NCBI GenBank assembly: GCA_944391225.1
Contig: CALXSS010000001.1
Location: 44,971 to 108,970 of the forward strand
DNA length: 64,000 nucleotides
Source of the DNA: an uncultured Clostridia bacterium
GTDB lineage: Bacteria > Bacillota > Clostridia > UBA1381
Reading direction: 5' to 3'
Position 1 is the first letter of the stretch; every line of letters begins with the position of its first letter. Positions 1 to 9,188 of the stretch are shown piece by piece. Made by a program: the position numbers and the translations under genes. The notes beneath the pieces were generated by a model. It saw only the letters and a list, made by a program, of their open reading frames with translations, was not told the DNA's origin and searched no databases.

Positions 1-1036
1 GGCTGTCTGCCGCCGTCGCCTGGGTTATCCCCTCAGTATAAGACGGAGTAACAGTATTTGTTGGAGCGCTGCTGCCGGTATCTGTTTTAGGCGGTTCTGT
101 CGCCGCGGGGGCTGATGTATTTCCGCTTACCTCAACTATTATCTCCACCGCATTATCCGATACAGCCTCTACGCTGTAATCCACAAGTTCTTCCACATCT
201 ACCACTATTCTTGCGCGCTCATCATTATGACCGGTCCTTATAGAGGAAATACCATCTGTTCCCACATTGATCGTTTGCTCGCCCTCGCTAAGTCCCATAT
301 ATGCAAAATCTACCACTACACGCTCCGGATCTGTGAGAGTAAACGCGCTGTATCTTCCTGCCACGCTGCCATCGCATTCTACTGTTATTTTCATGCTTGT
401 ATCTGAAAGCATCTTATAATTTGTAGATACGACGCTCACCGGGGTCTCGGTTTCAACGGGAGTCTCCTGCACCGGCTCCTCTGTCGGGGCAGGTTCCTCA
501 GTCTCCTCTACTCTGACAGGAACATCCTCAGCCTCATTTGAGGTGATGATTATTTCACCGTTATCGCCGTCAAACTCAACGTCCATGCCCGCCGTCTCGC
601 TTATAAATCTTACCGGCACCATGGTCTTTGTTTCACCGCCCGGCTTGTTTATCAGCTTAGGCACAACATTATCAGGTATCTCCTGTTTTTTGCCGTTTAC
701 ATAAGCATAGTTATCGTTGATATACATTCTTATATATGAATCGTTATACTGTATCTCAACGCACTGCGTTTCCATAGTATAATCAACTATAGCTCCGCAT
801 TCCTCAAATATCTCACGCACAGGCACAAGAGCATGATCATTGAATATTATCGGCTCCATTGCCGCGTTTATCTCGTTTCCGTTAACAATAAGAGAATATA
901 TCTCTCCGGTATACCAATGCGTTGCACCGTCATAGCATATCTGCATGCCTCCGGCTGTCGCCGCTGACGATACCTGCACCAGTGCAGCAGCCGCTATCGC
1001 TGATACCGCTGCCAATACTCTGTAAGTAAACCTCAC
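1..1036 (-). CDS. Secreted stalk-domain (copper amine oxidase N-like) plus AMIN protein, 3' end outside window
   Basis: Open minus-strand frame running off the left edge. It starts at GTG 1036 behind GAAAGGAG. Residues 1-27 form a signal peptide (MRFTYRVLAAVSAIAAAALVQ, cut after SSAAT/A). Then comes a copper-amine-oxidase N-terminal stalk domain (NDHALVPVREIFEECG; later TMVPVRFISETAGMDVEFDGD), a Thr/Glu/Pro linker, and an AMIN-like beta domain (TDPERVVVDFAYMG; ARIVVDVEELVDYSVEA). A second Pro/Thr linker reaches the edge. AMIN domains usually target cell-wall amidases to the envelope, so an amidase_3 domain may follow, but that part is not visible. It lies 94 bp downstream of ruvB with a weak hairpin between. 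Confidence 0.85.
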   Translation of the reverse strand, partial: MRFTYRVLAAVSAIAAAALVQVSSAATAGGMQICYDGATHWYTGEIYSLIVNGNEINAAMEPIIFNDHALVPVREIFEECGAIVDYTMETQCVEIQYNDSYIRMYINDNYAYVNGKKQEIPDNVVPKLINKPGGETKTMVPVRFISETAGMDVEFDGDNGEIIITSNEAEDVPVRVEETEEPAPTEEPVQETPVETETPVSVVSTNYKMLSDTSMKITVECDGSVAGRYSAFTLTDPERVVVDFAYMGLSEGEQTINVGTDGISSIRTGHNDERARIVVDVEELVDYSVEAVSDNAVEIIVEVSGNTSAPAATEPPKTDTGSSAPTNTVTPSYTEGITQATAADS

Positions 1037-1073
1037 TGTTTCGCTGCTCCTTTCACTATTCAAAAATTCCTTA

Positions 1074-1087
1074 CAGCCATTTGGCTG
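1074..1087 (-). terminator. Weak hairpin between ruvB and the stalk/AMIN gene
   Basis: CAGCC-AAAT-GGCTG on the minus strand, followed about 8 nt later by a short T run. It may terminate ruvAB partially. The stem is only 5 bp. Confidence 0.35.
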
Positions 1088-1130
1088 CTCCTCTTATGTA
1101 GTTTAAAGTTACACCAAATATTCGCCGCAC

Positions 1131-2138
1131 TCAGTCTCCATACGGGATATCAAAATGCTCATACGCCAGCTTGGTAACTATCCTGCCACGCGGCGTTCTT
1201 GATATGAAACCAAGCTGCAAAAGATACGGCTCATACACGTCCTCTATCGTGTTAGACTCCTCGCCTATCGTTGCGGCTATAGTGTCAAGCCCAACAGGAC
1301 CGCCGCCAAAGCTCTCTATCATAGTTCTTATCATGCGACTGTCTATATTGTCAAGCCCGAGCTCATCGACCTCCATGCGCTTCAACGCCATATCCGCCAC
1401 CTCGCAGGTTATAACGCCGTTCGCCTTTACCTGAGCAAAATCGCGCACACGCTTCAGCATCCTGTTTGCAAGACGCGGTGTGCCTCGTGAACGCGAAGCT
1501 ATCTCAGCCGCTCCCTCGTCATCTATTGCCACGCCTAAGAGCCCGGCGCTCCGCTTTACTATCTGCATAAGCTCCTCTACAGTATAAAGCTCCAAACGGC
1601 TTATGACTCCGAATCTGTCGCGCAAAGGCGCTGTGAGCAGACCTATGCGCGTTGTCGCTCCTATAAGGGTGAACTTGGGCAGATCTATGCGTATAGATTT
1701 AGCCGCCGGTCCCTTTCCAATTATTATATCAAGCGAATAGTCCTCCATTGCCGGATATAGTATCTCCTCTACCGACCTCGACATTCTGTGTATCTCATCA
1801 ATAAAAAGAATATCATGCTCTGACAGATTCGTCAGTATTGCCGCAAGGTCGCCCGCTTTCTCTATCGCCGGTCCGCTCGTTATCCTTATATTGACACCCA
1901 TCTCATTGGCTATTATGCCGGCAAGAGTTGTTTTTCCCAGTCCCGGCGGACCATAGAGCAGAACATGATCAAGCGCTTCCTTGCGCTCGAGCGCTGCCTG
2001 TATATATATTTCAAGATTCTCCTTTGCCTTTGCCTGACCGATATATTCTTCAAAGCGGTGAGGTCTTAAGCCGTATTCTATCTCGGTATCTTCCTCGATG
2101 AATCCGGCTGTGACAAAGCGCTCATCATCATCAATCAT
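1131..2138 (-). CDS. ruvB: RuvB, Holliday junction branch migration ATPase
   Basis: 335 aa, full family length. RuvB is the hexameric AAA+ motor that drives branch migration with RuvA. Visible motifs are Walker [10 protein letters not shown] (about residue 63), Walker B DEIHRM (about 115), sensor 1 GATTR and the C-terminal winged helix ([16 protein letters not shown]). It follows ruvA by 34 bp in the same operon. There is no ruvC next to ruvAB here, unlike the common ruvC-ruvA-ruvB order. The assignment is secure. Confidence 0.97.
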   Translation of the reverse strand: MIDDDERFVTAGFIEEDTEIEYGLRPHRFEEYIGQAKAKENLEIYIQAALERKEALDHVLLYGPPGLGKTTLAGIIANEMGVNIRITSGPAIEKAGDLAAILTNLSEHDILFIDEIHRMSRSVEEILYPAMEDYSLDIIIGKGPAAKSIRIDLPKFTLIGATTRIGLLTAPLRDRFGVISRLELYTVEELMQIVKRSAGLLGVAIDDEGAAEIASRSRGTPRLANRMLKRVRDFAQVKANGVITCEVADMALKRMEVDELGLDNIDSRMIRTMIESFGGGPVGLDTIAATIGEESNTIEDVYEPYLLQLGFISRTPRGRIVTKLAYEHFDIPYGD

Positions 2139-2172
2139 CGCTGCGTCCTTTATCTCCTTTCACCTATCTGAT

Positions 2173-2772
2173 TTACATAAGCTTTGCAAGAGCCTGCTTT
2201 ATAAGCTGCTCGGTAGTAAGCGTTCCATCAAGCTTCGCAAGCGCTGTACGCGCCTCCTGCGCACTGTAGCCCAGAACGACAAGCGCGCTCATAGCCTCCG
2301 CTTTCGCGTCCGCCAATATTTCTCCGTTTTCTGCTAATGCTCCTTCTTCAAGCTCCGCTTCAAGTCCGCTTGTATCTATCTTATCCTTTAGCTCAAGTAT
2401 TATCCTCTGCGCTCCCTTCGGCCCTACGCCCTGCGCCTTTGTAAGCTGCTTTGCGTTTCCCGTTATAATAGCCGCTGCAAGCTGCGGCGGCGTTAAAACA
2501 CTCAATATTGCAATAGCTGCCTTAGGTCCTACGCTCGACACTGAAATGAGCCTGAGGAACATTTCCTTTTCCTCCTGAGTTATAAAACCATAAAGCTCCA
2601 TGATGTCCTCGTGCACATTCAGATATGTGTACATTGTTATTTCTGAGCCCACAGCGCCCGCTTTTTCCAGACTGTCCGCTGATGTGTATACCATATATCC
2701 CACACCGGCGGCGTCTACAACAATATAATTGCTTCCCTTTAATGCAAGCTTTCCTTTTATATAATAATACAT
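2173..2772 (-). CDS. ruvA: RuvA, Holliday junction DNA-binding subunit
   Basis: 199 aa from ATG 2772 (MYYYIKGKL, the usual RuvA N-terminus), with GGAG six bases upstream. An in-frame GTG at 2784 would add four residues but overlaps that ribosome binding site. It has an N-terminal OB fold, a tandem helix-hairpin-helix region (SVSSVGPKAAIAIL; AQGVGPKGAQRII) and a C-terminal RuvB-binding three-helix domain (ALVVLGYSAQEA). It tetramerises on four-way junctions and loads RuvB, encoded just downstream. A consensus sigma-A promoter lies at 2907-2935. Confidence 0.96.
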   Translation of the reverse strand: MYYYIKGKLALKGSNYIVVDAAGVGYMVYTSADSLEKAGAVGSEITMYTYLNVHEDIMELYGFITQEEKEMFLRLISVSSVGPKAAIAILSVLTPPQLAAAIITGNAKQLTKAQGVGPKGAQRIILELKDKIDTSGLEAELEEGALAENGEILADAKAEAMSALVVLGYSAQEARTALAKLDGTLTTEQLIKQALAKLM

Positions 2773-2906
2773 CGTATTCTCCACTGCCCGGCTGTTCCCA
2801 TGGAACGAAACTCAATATGCGGCGCGCCTATTCGCGCCCTGAATTTATCCGTTCCGCTCTATTCTGCTTAAGTTTTACTCTGCCGGTTTATTTTTTACGC
2901 AATCAT

Positions 2907-2935
2907 ATAATAACATATTAAAAAATAATTGTCAA
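2907..2935 (-). promoter_or_regulatory. Sigma-A promoter for ruvAB
   Basis: TTGACA (2930-2935), 17-bp spacer, TATTAT (2907-2912), reading toward ruvA. The leader to the ruvA start is about 130 nt. Confidence 0.75.
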
Positions 2936-2973
2936 CACAGTTATTAAAAAAATATTAAATTTCTTAACAAATA

Positions 2974-3897
2974 TTACAGAGAGTGTTCATCTTTTCCGCT
3001 AAATTCAGGTATAAAGCTCTCGTCCGCCGCCTCGCCCTCCTGTATGTATACGTTCTCCATACCAAGCTCAGCGCAGCGGTCAACTGCAAACTCATAGCTT
3101 TTTCTTTTTACGAGTTCGTTAAGCTCGGAAAAGCGTTCTGATCTTCTTACGGGCGTATACTGGCTCATAAGGCTGAAATAAACCCTGCTGCCATATTCTG
3201 AATTTATATAGTCGATTATATGCAATGTATCAGCAAGCCCTCCCGGCAGCATAAGATGACGGATCATCACACCCTTTTTCATCATGCCGTCTGCGTCTAT
3301 GACCGGTTCGCCCGTCTGCCTGAGCATCTCCCCTACTGCCGCGCATACCGTTCTTTTGTAATCCGGCGCGGAAGAATATTTCACAGCTCTTTTATCGTCA
3401 AAATACTTTATATCGGGCATATATATGTCCACATACCCTCTTAGCAGCTTCAATGTTTCTATACTTTCATAGCCGCCTGTATTGTAGACGACAGGTATAT
3501 CCAGTCCCCGCTCCTTTGCCATATCAAGAGCGCATATTATCTGCGGCACATACTGGGTAGGCGTTACAAGATTTATATTGTGCGCGCCCTCGTCCTTAAG
3601 GCGCAAAAAATTATCTGCCAGCTCTGATATGCTTATATCATAGCCCAGCCCTTCAGAGCTTATACGATAATTCTGACAGTAAACACACTTCATTGTGCAG
3701 CCCGAAAAAAACACCGTTCCCGATCCTCTGCCGCCGCTTATACAAGGTTCCTCCCAGAAATGGAGAGCGGCGCGGGCTATTTTCACATTCGCCCCCGCGC
3801 CGCAAAATCCTTTTTGTCCACCTGTTCTGTCTGCCCCGCACTGTCGCGGGCAAAGATGACAGCGGCGGAGCAGCTGACTTACCTCCGTCTCCGTCAT
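2974..3897 (-). CDS. Radical SAM protein, PflX/COG1313 family
   Basis: 307 aa. The radical-SAM 4Fe-4S motif CTMKCVYCQNY (CxxxCxxC, about residue 67) is preceded by an N-terminal Cys cluster (CHLCPRQCGADR...GFCGAG) typical of PflX-like pyruvate formate-lyase-activating-enzyme relatives. The glycine-rich SAM region (YNTGGYES) and MPDIKYFDD are present. The substrate is unknown for this family. The start ATG overlaps the rqcH stop (ATGA), so the two are translationally coupled. No PFL partner is adjacent. Confidence 0.88.
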   Translation of the reverse strand: MTETEVSQLLRRCHLCPRQCGADRTGGQKGFCGAGANVKIARAALHFWEEPCISGGRGSGTVFFSGCTMKCVYCQNYRISSEGLGYDISISELADNFLRLKDEGAHNINLVTPTQYVPQIICALDMAKERGLDIPVVYNTGGYESIETLKLLRGYVDIYMPDIKYFDDKRAVKYSSAPDYKRTVCAAVGEMLRQTGEPVIDADGMMKKGVMIRHLMLPGGLADTLHIIDYINSEYGSRVYFSLMSQYTPVRRSERFSELNELVKRKSYEFAVDRCAELGMENVYIQEGEAADESFIPEFSGKDEHSL

Positions 3898-5660
3898 CTG
3901 TCCTCACCGCTTTCCTCTGCGCTGTTTGGTATGCCCGGCTTTACATATACAGTATTGTATCCCTCATATATCACCATTCCCGGCTTTGCGCCGTTAGGCT
4001 TCCTTACATTCTTTATCATAGTATAGTCCACGGGCACCTGTGACGATTCGCGAGCCTGCGAATAGTATGCGGCAAGCTGCGCCGCCTCAAGTATAGTAGC
4101 CTTAGGCACATCCTTGTCTATACCCAGCTTGATTATAACATGCGAACCGTGTATGTCCTTGGTATGGAACCACCAGTCAGATGTGTTGGCAAGGCGCAGC
4201 GTGAGATAATCGTTCTGAGTGTTGTTCCTGCCAACATATATGTCAAGCCCGTCAGACGACACAAAATGTATAGGCTTTGACTTGGGCGCGCCGCCGCGGC
4301 GTTTTACGGTCTTCTGCTTCCTTGTTATATAGCCCTGCTCGCCCAGCTCCGCGCGTATAGCGTTTATATCCTCTACAGCCTCTGTATTCTCCACCATCAG
4401 CAAAGTGCTTTCAAGATAGCGCAGATCCTCCTTTGCGGCTTTTATCTGCTTTGTGGCTTCGGTCAGCGCGGTCTTGGCTTTATTGTATTTTTTATAATAT
4501 CTCTGCGCGTTCATCGCCGGAGACAGCGATGGATCAAGCGCTATTTTTACGGGCTTGTTTTCGGGATCATAATAATTATCGACCTCTATGCTTTTCATCC
4601 CGTCCTCGAGCCTATATATATTCGCTGTCAGAAGATCTCCGTATATCTTGTATTTATCACGATTTTCGGCATCACGCAGCGTGCGCTCAAGTATGCCGAG
4701 CTTTTTTGCCGTTCGTTCTATATGATTATTCAGCAGCTTTGTGAGATCCGCGCTTTTCTGGCGCATCCTCTCGTGCATATCCCGCTTATAATAAAACGCG
4801 TCCACAAGACTGTTCATCGTATCATACCGGGTCACCTCTGCCATATCCTCATACTGCTTTATATCTATAGCAGAAAAATCTATTATCCTGCCGCTGCTTT
4901 TATCAGTTATAAGGCAGGGCGAAAATCTGCCCTCCCTCACCTGCTTTGAAAGCCTTATGACCGCCAGCTTAAGCTCCGACGCCTTATTTATATTTATCTG
5001 CTGTGAATTTACATCTGTTGTTCCGAACACGGAATAAACCATCTCGCGCGCAGTAAGCGGACTTATTCCCGCTACTGAATCGAGCAGAGCCTTATCCGCT
5101 TTGAACGGCTTGCCCAGCTCCAGCACGGAATCCGAGCCGAACTCTGTAAGCGGCGTTTTGTTCTGCACAGGCGGAGCCTCATATATGCCGCCGGGCAGTA
5201 TCTCGCGGACTGAGCTTACTGACTCATCCACATGCTTGATCGAATCTATCACGCGCCCATCATCATTTATAAGTATGATGTTGGAATAGCGCCCCATTAT
5301 CTCTACTATCAGATGCTTTGCCGTAAGGTCTCCAAGCTCATCATAGCTTTCCACGGATATTTTTAGTATTCTTTCAAAGCCCGGCTGCTCAATGGCTGTT
5401 ATTTTTCCGCTGCCTATATGCTTTCTGAGCAGCATGCAGAACAGAGGCGCCGTTACCGGATTTTTCTTTGTATGCTCTGTAAGATGTATTCGCGGATGCG
5501 CCGAGCTTGCCGATACCACCAGCCTGTAGTGATCCTCAAATGTGCGCACCTGTATCACTATTTCATCGCGCTCAGGCTGATGCACCTTGTCGATCCTGCC
5601 GTTGACAAGACATTGAAGCTCGTCCCTGAGCGCCTTTATTGCTACCGCGTCAAGTGCCAT
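3894..5660 (-). CDS. rqcH: RqcH/NFACT ribosome quality control protein (FbpA/YloA-like)
   Basis: 588 aa, with AAGGAGG upstream of ATG 5660. In the bacterial homologue RqcH binds stalled 50S subunits carrying peptidyl-tRNA and recruits tRNA-Ala to add C-terminal alanine tails. Order: NFACT-N (MALDAVAIKALRDEL, residues 1-130), HhH region (SVAGISPLTAREMV, about 200), long coiled coil (about 290-430), and NFACT-R (SDGLDIYVGRNNTQND...DWWFHTKDIHGSHVI, about 465-530). The NFACT-N position usually reading Asp-Arg appears as Glu-Arg (GFERILKI), a conservative change. Older annotations call the family fibronectin-binding protein; I favour the RQC role. Confidence 0.92.
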   Translation of the reverse strand: MALDAVAIKALRDELQCLVNGRIDKVHQPERDEIVIQVRTFEDHYRLVVSASSAHPRIHLTEHTKKNPVTAPLFCMLLRKHIGSGKITAIEQPGFERILKISVESYDELGDLTAKHLIVEIMGRYSNIILINDDGRVIDSIKHVDESVSSVREILPGGIYEAPPVQNKTPLTEFGSDSVLELGKPFKADKALLDSVAGISPLTAREMVYSVFGTTDVNSQQININKASELKLAVIRLSKQVREGRFSPCLITDKSSGRIIDFSAIDIKQYEDMAEVTRYDTMNSLVDAFYYKRDMHERMRQKSADLTKLLNNHIERTAKKLGILERTLRDAENRDKYKIYGDLLTANIYRLEDGMKSIEVDNYYDPENKPVKIALDPSLSPAMNAQRYYKKYNKAKTALTEATKQIKAAKEDLRYLESTLLMVENTEAVEDINAIRAELGEQGYITRKQKTVKRRGGAPKSKPIHFVSSDGLDIYVGRNNTQNDYLTLRLANTSDWWFHTKDIHGSHVIIKLGIDKDVPKATILEAAQLAAYYSQARESSQVPVDYTMIKNVRKPNGAKPGMVIYEGYNTVYVKPGIPNSAEESGEDR

Positions 5661-5681
5661 TGCGGTATTCCTCCTTTTTAG

Positions 5682-7889
5682 TTATATTTTTTCAAGCTTT
5701 GCAAACGCCGCCATAAGCCGCTTTGCCCCCGCGTTATCAAAATCTATAAGCAGTATCGCATCCCTGCCAACCTGCTGCGCGGACACAATGGTACCATCGC
5801 CGAATTTTCTGTGGCGGACTCTGTCTCCCTTTTCAAATACAGGACCCTCCATCGCTGTGACCGGCTTTTTTCTTTCATATACAGGCATATTGCGTTTTTC
5901 CGGCACGATTTCCACTCCCGCCTTGCGCAGCATGCTCTTTGCCTTAACTGCCGGACTGCTGGCATCCTTCATCTGCTCAGCAGGTATTTCATTGAAAAAC
6001 CTTGACGGCAGAGCCGGTGTAACCTTTCCGTATCTGAAACGGCTCGCCGCCCGCGTTATATACAGCTGCTCCTTTGCTCTTGTTATGGCCACATAGCAAA
6101 GGCGGCGCTCCTCCTCTATATCCTCCTTATTTTCCAGTGAACGACTGCCGGGAAACAATCCCTCCTCAAGCCCTGCCAGGAACACTACCGGAAATTCAAG
6201 CCCCTTTGCGCTGTGTATCGTCATCATTACCACGCAGTCCTGAGTCTGGTCATAATCGTCTATATCTGATACAAGTGTCACAGACTCAAGAAATCCGCCC
6301 AGACTTCCGTCTGTTTCCGCGTCCATCATATATTCGCGGACTACGTTCATGAATTCATGTATGTTTTCGAGCCTTGTTCCTGCCTCGACCGTGTTTTCGG
6401 TCTCAAGCATGGCTATATATCCCGAATCGTTCAGAACACGCTGAACAAGCAGCTCAATATCAAGTATGCCCGCAAGCTTTCTGAACTCCTTTATCTGAGC
6501 CGCAAACGCGCTGAGCCGCGGAGCCGCGCTGCGCAGGTCGGGATATTCGCCGATATTGCATATCACTTCAAAATTACTTATATCCTTTTCAGCCGAATGA
6601 CGGCGTATCTTGTCTATTGTCGCCGCGCCTATCTTTCTTTTCGGCTCGTTTATTATCCTCTGGAAGCTAACATCATCACTGTGATTGTATACAAGACGCA
6701 GATAAGCTATTACATCCTTTATTTCCTTTCGGTCATAGAACCTGAGTCCGGCAAGCACCTTATATGGTATAGCCTCGTACATGAACGCGTCCTCTATAGC
6801 TCTCGACTGTGCGTTGGTGCGGTAGAGCACAGCGCAGTCTGACCATTTTCCCGTCTGCGTATAGCGCTTGCGCACCTCGCGCGCTATATACCGCGCCTCG
6901 CCCCTGTCCGAATCGCCCTCGTATGTGATTATGGGCTCGCCGCCGACCTGAGCCGTCCACAGGTTCTTGCCAAGTCGCTTTCTGTTATGCGCTATCACAG
7001 CATTCGCGGCGTTCAGAATATTTGAGGTGGAGCGGTAGTTCTGCTCAAGCATTATCTTTTTTGCATTCTTGTAATCCTTTTCAAAGTCAAGGATATTGTT
7101 CACATTAGCGCCCCTGAATTTATATATGCTCTGATCGTCATCGCCTACAACGCATATATTGCCGTATCCCTTTGCAAGCAGACTTATGAGCGCGTATTGC
7201 GTATTATTTGTGTCCTGATATTCGTCTACAAGGATATACTGAAAGCGCGCCTGATATTTATCGGCAATATCATCGTTATCTGTCAGGATATTTACAGTAA
7301 AACGAATAATATCGTCAAAATCAAGGGCGTTATTGCTCCTTAGCTTTTTCTGATACAAATAGTAGAGCCTTGCTATAACGGCAGAACGCATGTCCTTACC
7401 ATATACCCTTTCAAACATGTCCGGATCCATAAGGTCATTCTTAGCGTTCGATATAACACTCAGCACTCCGCGGACAGGGAATACCTTTTCATCAACCCCC
7501 TGCTCGCGCATGCACTCTTTCATCAGGGTCCGCGAATCAGCGCTGTCATATATTACAAAATCCGGACGGTAGCCTATGCGGTCTATACAAGTTCTCAGGA
7601 TCCTTACACACACCGAATGAAAGGTACCGATCCACATATCCTTCGCATCCTCACCTATGAGCTTTTCTATTCTTTCTTTCATCTCATTAGCGGCTTTATT
7701 TGTAAACGTTATCGCAAGAATATTCCACGGTCTTGCATAGGTATTCTGAAGTATGTACGCTATACGGTTTACTAACACGGTCGTTTTTCCACTTCCTGCT
7801 CCGGCAAGCACAAGCAGCGGTCCCTCGGTAGTCACGACTGCCTGGCGCTGCATCTCATTTAATTTATTCAGACTGTTTTCTATATTCAT
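5682..7889 (-). CDS. pcrA: PcrA/UvrD superfamily 1A DNA helicase
   Basis: 735 aa, full PcrA length. Walker A AGAGSGKTT (about residue 31), motif Ia ITFTNKAANEM, motif II DEYQDTN, motif III GDDDQSIYKFRGA, motif V TIHSAKGLEFPVVFL and motif VI VAITRAKE are all present. The C-terminal region ends in the Tudor-like RNA-polymerase-binding element (GDRVRHRKFGDGTIVS). It is a 3'-5' helicase acting in repair, rolling-circle plasmid replication and transcription-conflict relief. RBS AAAGGA precedes ATG 7889. It lies 21 bp upstream of rqcH. Confidence 0.96.
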   Translation of the reverse strand: MNIENSLNKLNEMQRQAVVTTEGPLLVLAGAGSGKTTVLVNRIAYILQNTYARPWNILAITFTNKAANEMKERIEKLIGEDAKDMWIGTFHSVCVRILRTCIDRIGYRPDFVIYDSADSRTLMKECMREQGVDEKVFPVRGVLSVISNAKNDLMDPDMFERVYGKDMRSAVIARLYYLYQKKLRSNNALDFDDIIRFTVNILTDNDDIADKYQARFQYILVDEYQDTNNTQYALISLLAKGYGNICVVGDDDQSIYKFRGANVNNILDFEKDYKNAKKIMLEQNYRSTSNILNAANAVIAHNRKRLGKNLWTAQVGGEPIITYEGDSDRGEARYIAREVRKRYTQTGKWSDCAVLYRTNAQSRAIEDAFMYEAIPYKVLAGLRFYDRKEIKDVIAYLRLVYNHSDDVSFQRIINEPKRKIGAATIDKIRRHSAEKDISNFEVICNIGEYPDLRSAAPRLSAFAAQIKEFRKLAGILDIELLVQRVLNDSGYIAMLETENTVEAGTRLENIHEFMNVVREYMMDAETDGSLGGFLESVTLVSDIDDYDQTQDCVVMMTIHSAKGLEFPVVFLAGLEEGLFPGSRSLENKEDIEEERRLCYVAITRAKEQLYITRAASRFRYGKVTPALPSRFFNEIPAEQMKDASSPAVKAKSMLRKAGVEIVPEKRNMPVYERKKPVTAMEGPVFEKGDRVRHRKFGDGTIVSAQQVGRDAILLIDFDNAGAKRLMAAFAKLEKI

Positions 7890-8095
7890 CTATAAAAGAT
7901 CCTTTCGCTTAATTTTATATTTTATGCTGCAGATCAAAAAAATCTTTAATCGTTTCCGGCAAAACTGCCGCATTTTAAGTATACCACACTTTTTTGAAAA
8001 TTACCATGCTTTTTTACACCAAAACAAGAATAAGTTTTGCAGAATAAAAAAGAGCTCAAATCCAGAAGATATTACAGGAAGGACGGTGAAAAAAT

Positions 8096-9070
8096 TTGCT
8101 GAAAATTGTCAGATACGTTACTGCCGCTGCTGCCTTACTCATATTTGCTTCATCAGCAGCGGCAACAGAATACGTTGCTCCCTCCGGGGAATGCGTCGGA
8201 GTAAAGATCTATACCGACGGACTGGTGGTAGTTGATACCACAGCCGTCACTGACACCTGCGGAAAACAGGTGGACATTGCTGCCGGATATGGGATATGCA
8301 AGGGCGATATAATCAAAAGTATAGACGGATATGCCATCGCTTCAAATGAGGAGCTCTCTCAACGGCTAAATGATTCTGATGGCGACATCACCCTCACTAT
8401 CAGCAGCGGCGGCAAGGAGCGTGATATAACCTTAACTCCGGCTGAGACCGACTCCGGTCCAAAGCTCGGGCTTTGGCTGCGCGACAGCACAGCGGGGCTT
8501 GGAACTCTGACCTATACAAAGGATGACCGCTTTGCCGCGCTCGGTCACGGCATATATGATGTTGATACAGGCACTATTATGCCCATAGAACGCGGGATTA
8601 TACAAAACTGCACAATTACGTCAATATCTAAAGGGGAAAAGGGCGTTCCGGGAGCGATAACCGGAAATATTGACGGAGCTGAATTAGGCACAGTCATAAA
8701 AAATACTGAGCATGGTCTTTACGGAGAGCTCGGCGGCAGTATTTCCGGAACACCTATTCCGGTTGCCGGATCAAGCGAAGTGCGCACAGGCGCGGCTGTG
8801 ATACTTGCTGATGTTGACGGTGAAGGTGTAAAGGAATATTCTATCAATATAAAACGTATTATGCCTCCGTCTCGAGGAGCTCACGATATGGTAATAGAAG
8901 TTACAGATCAAGAGCTTATTGAAAAAACCGGAGGAATTGTTCAGGGCATGAGCGGTGCGCCTATTATACAAAACGGTATGTTTGCAGGAGCAGTGACCCA
9001 CGTTTTTGTAAACGATCCGCTTTCCGGCTATGCTATACTTGCCGAAACCATGCTTTCAGAGGATCAATGA
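8096..9070 (+). CDS. SpoIVB-type serine peptidase (family S55) with PDZ domain
   Basis: 324 aa, from a TTG start at 8096. An in-frame stop at 8087 limits upstream extension, and AGGAAGG lies 12 bases upstream. An N-terminal signal/anchor (residues 1-23) is followed by a PDZ domain (GICKGDIIKSIDGYAI, about 63-110) and an S55 domain. Catalytic His sits in ALGHGIYD (about 149) and Ser in GMSGAPI (about 284), with the conserved THVFVND. SpoIVB is made in the forespore and starts the sigma-K checkpoint by cleaving SpoIVFA. At 324 aa it is shorter than B. subtilis SpoIVB (about 425), and it is not beside recN-spo0A, so it may be a paralogue. Confidence 0.85.
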   Translation: MLKIVRYVTAAAALLIFASSAAATEYVAPSGECVGVKIYTDGLVVVDTTAVTDTCGKQVDIAAGYGICKGDIIKSIDGYAIASNEELSQRLNDSDGDITLTISSGGKERDITLTPAETDSGPKLGLWLRDSTAGLGTLTYTKDDRFAALGHGIYDVDTGTIMPIERGIIQNCTITSISKGEKGVPGAITGNIDGAELGTVIKNTEHGLYGELGGSISGTPIPVAGSSEVRTGAAVILADVDGEGVKEYSINIKRIMPPSRGAHDMVIEVTDQELIEKTGGIVQGMSGAPIIQNGMFAGAVTHVFVNDPLSGYAILAETMLSEDQ

Positions 9071-9136
9071 ATTATATAATATAACAAGTTAAAACGCATC
9101 AGGATCCCTCGCCTTAATAATGCCCCACAGATAAAA

Positions 9137-9177
9137 ATGAGCCGCAAGCAGAGAAATGATCTCTGCTTACAGCTCAT
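9137..9177 (-). terminator. Terminator hairpin between convergent genes
   Basis: Imperfect long stem (ATGAGC...AAGCAGAGA / TCTCTGCTT...GCTCAT). On the minus strand a TTTTTAT run follows, so it mainly serves the 9189 gene. It may also act on the convergent S55 gene. Confidence 0.7.
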
Positions 9178-9188
9178 CATGTTCCTTA

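Noticed and set aside
2785..2973. A missing ruvC upstream of ruvA
   Set aside because: The 190-bp gap holds only the promoter and leader; ruvC must be elsewhere or replaced, which cannot be judged from this window.
7753..8235. 160-aa plus-strand ORF antisense to pcrA and overlapping the S55 gene
   Set aside because: It is a shadow frame of two real genes with no ribosome binding site.
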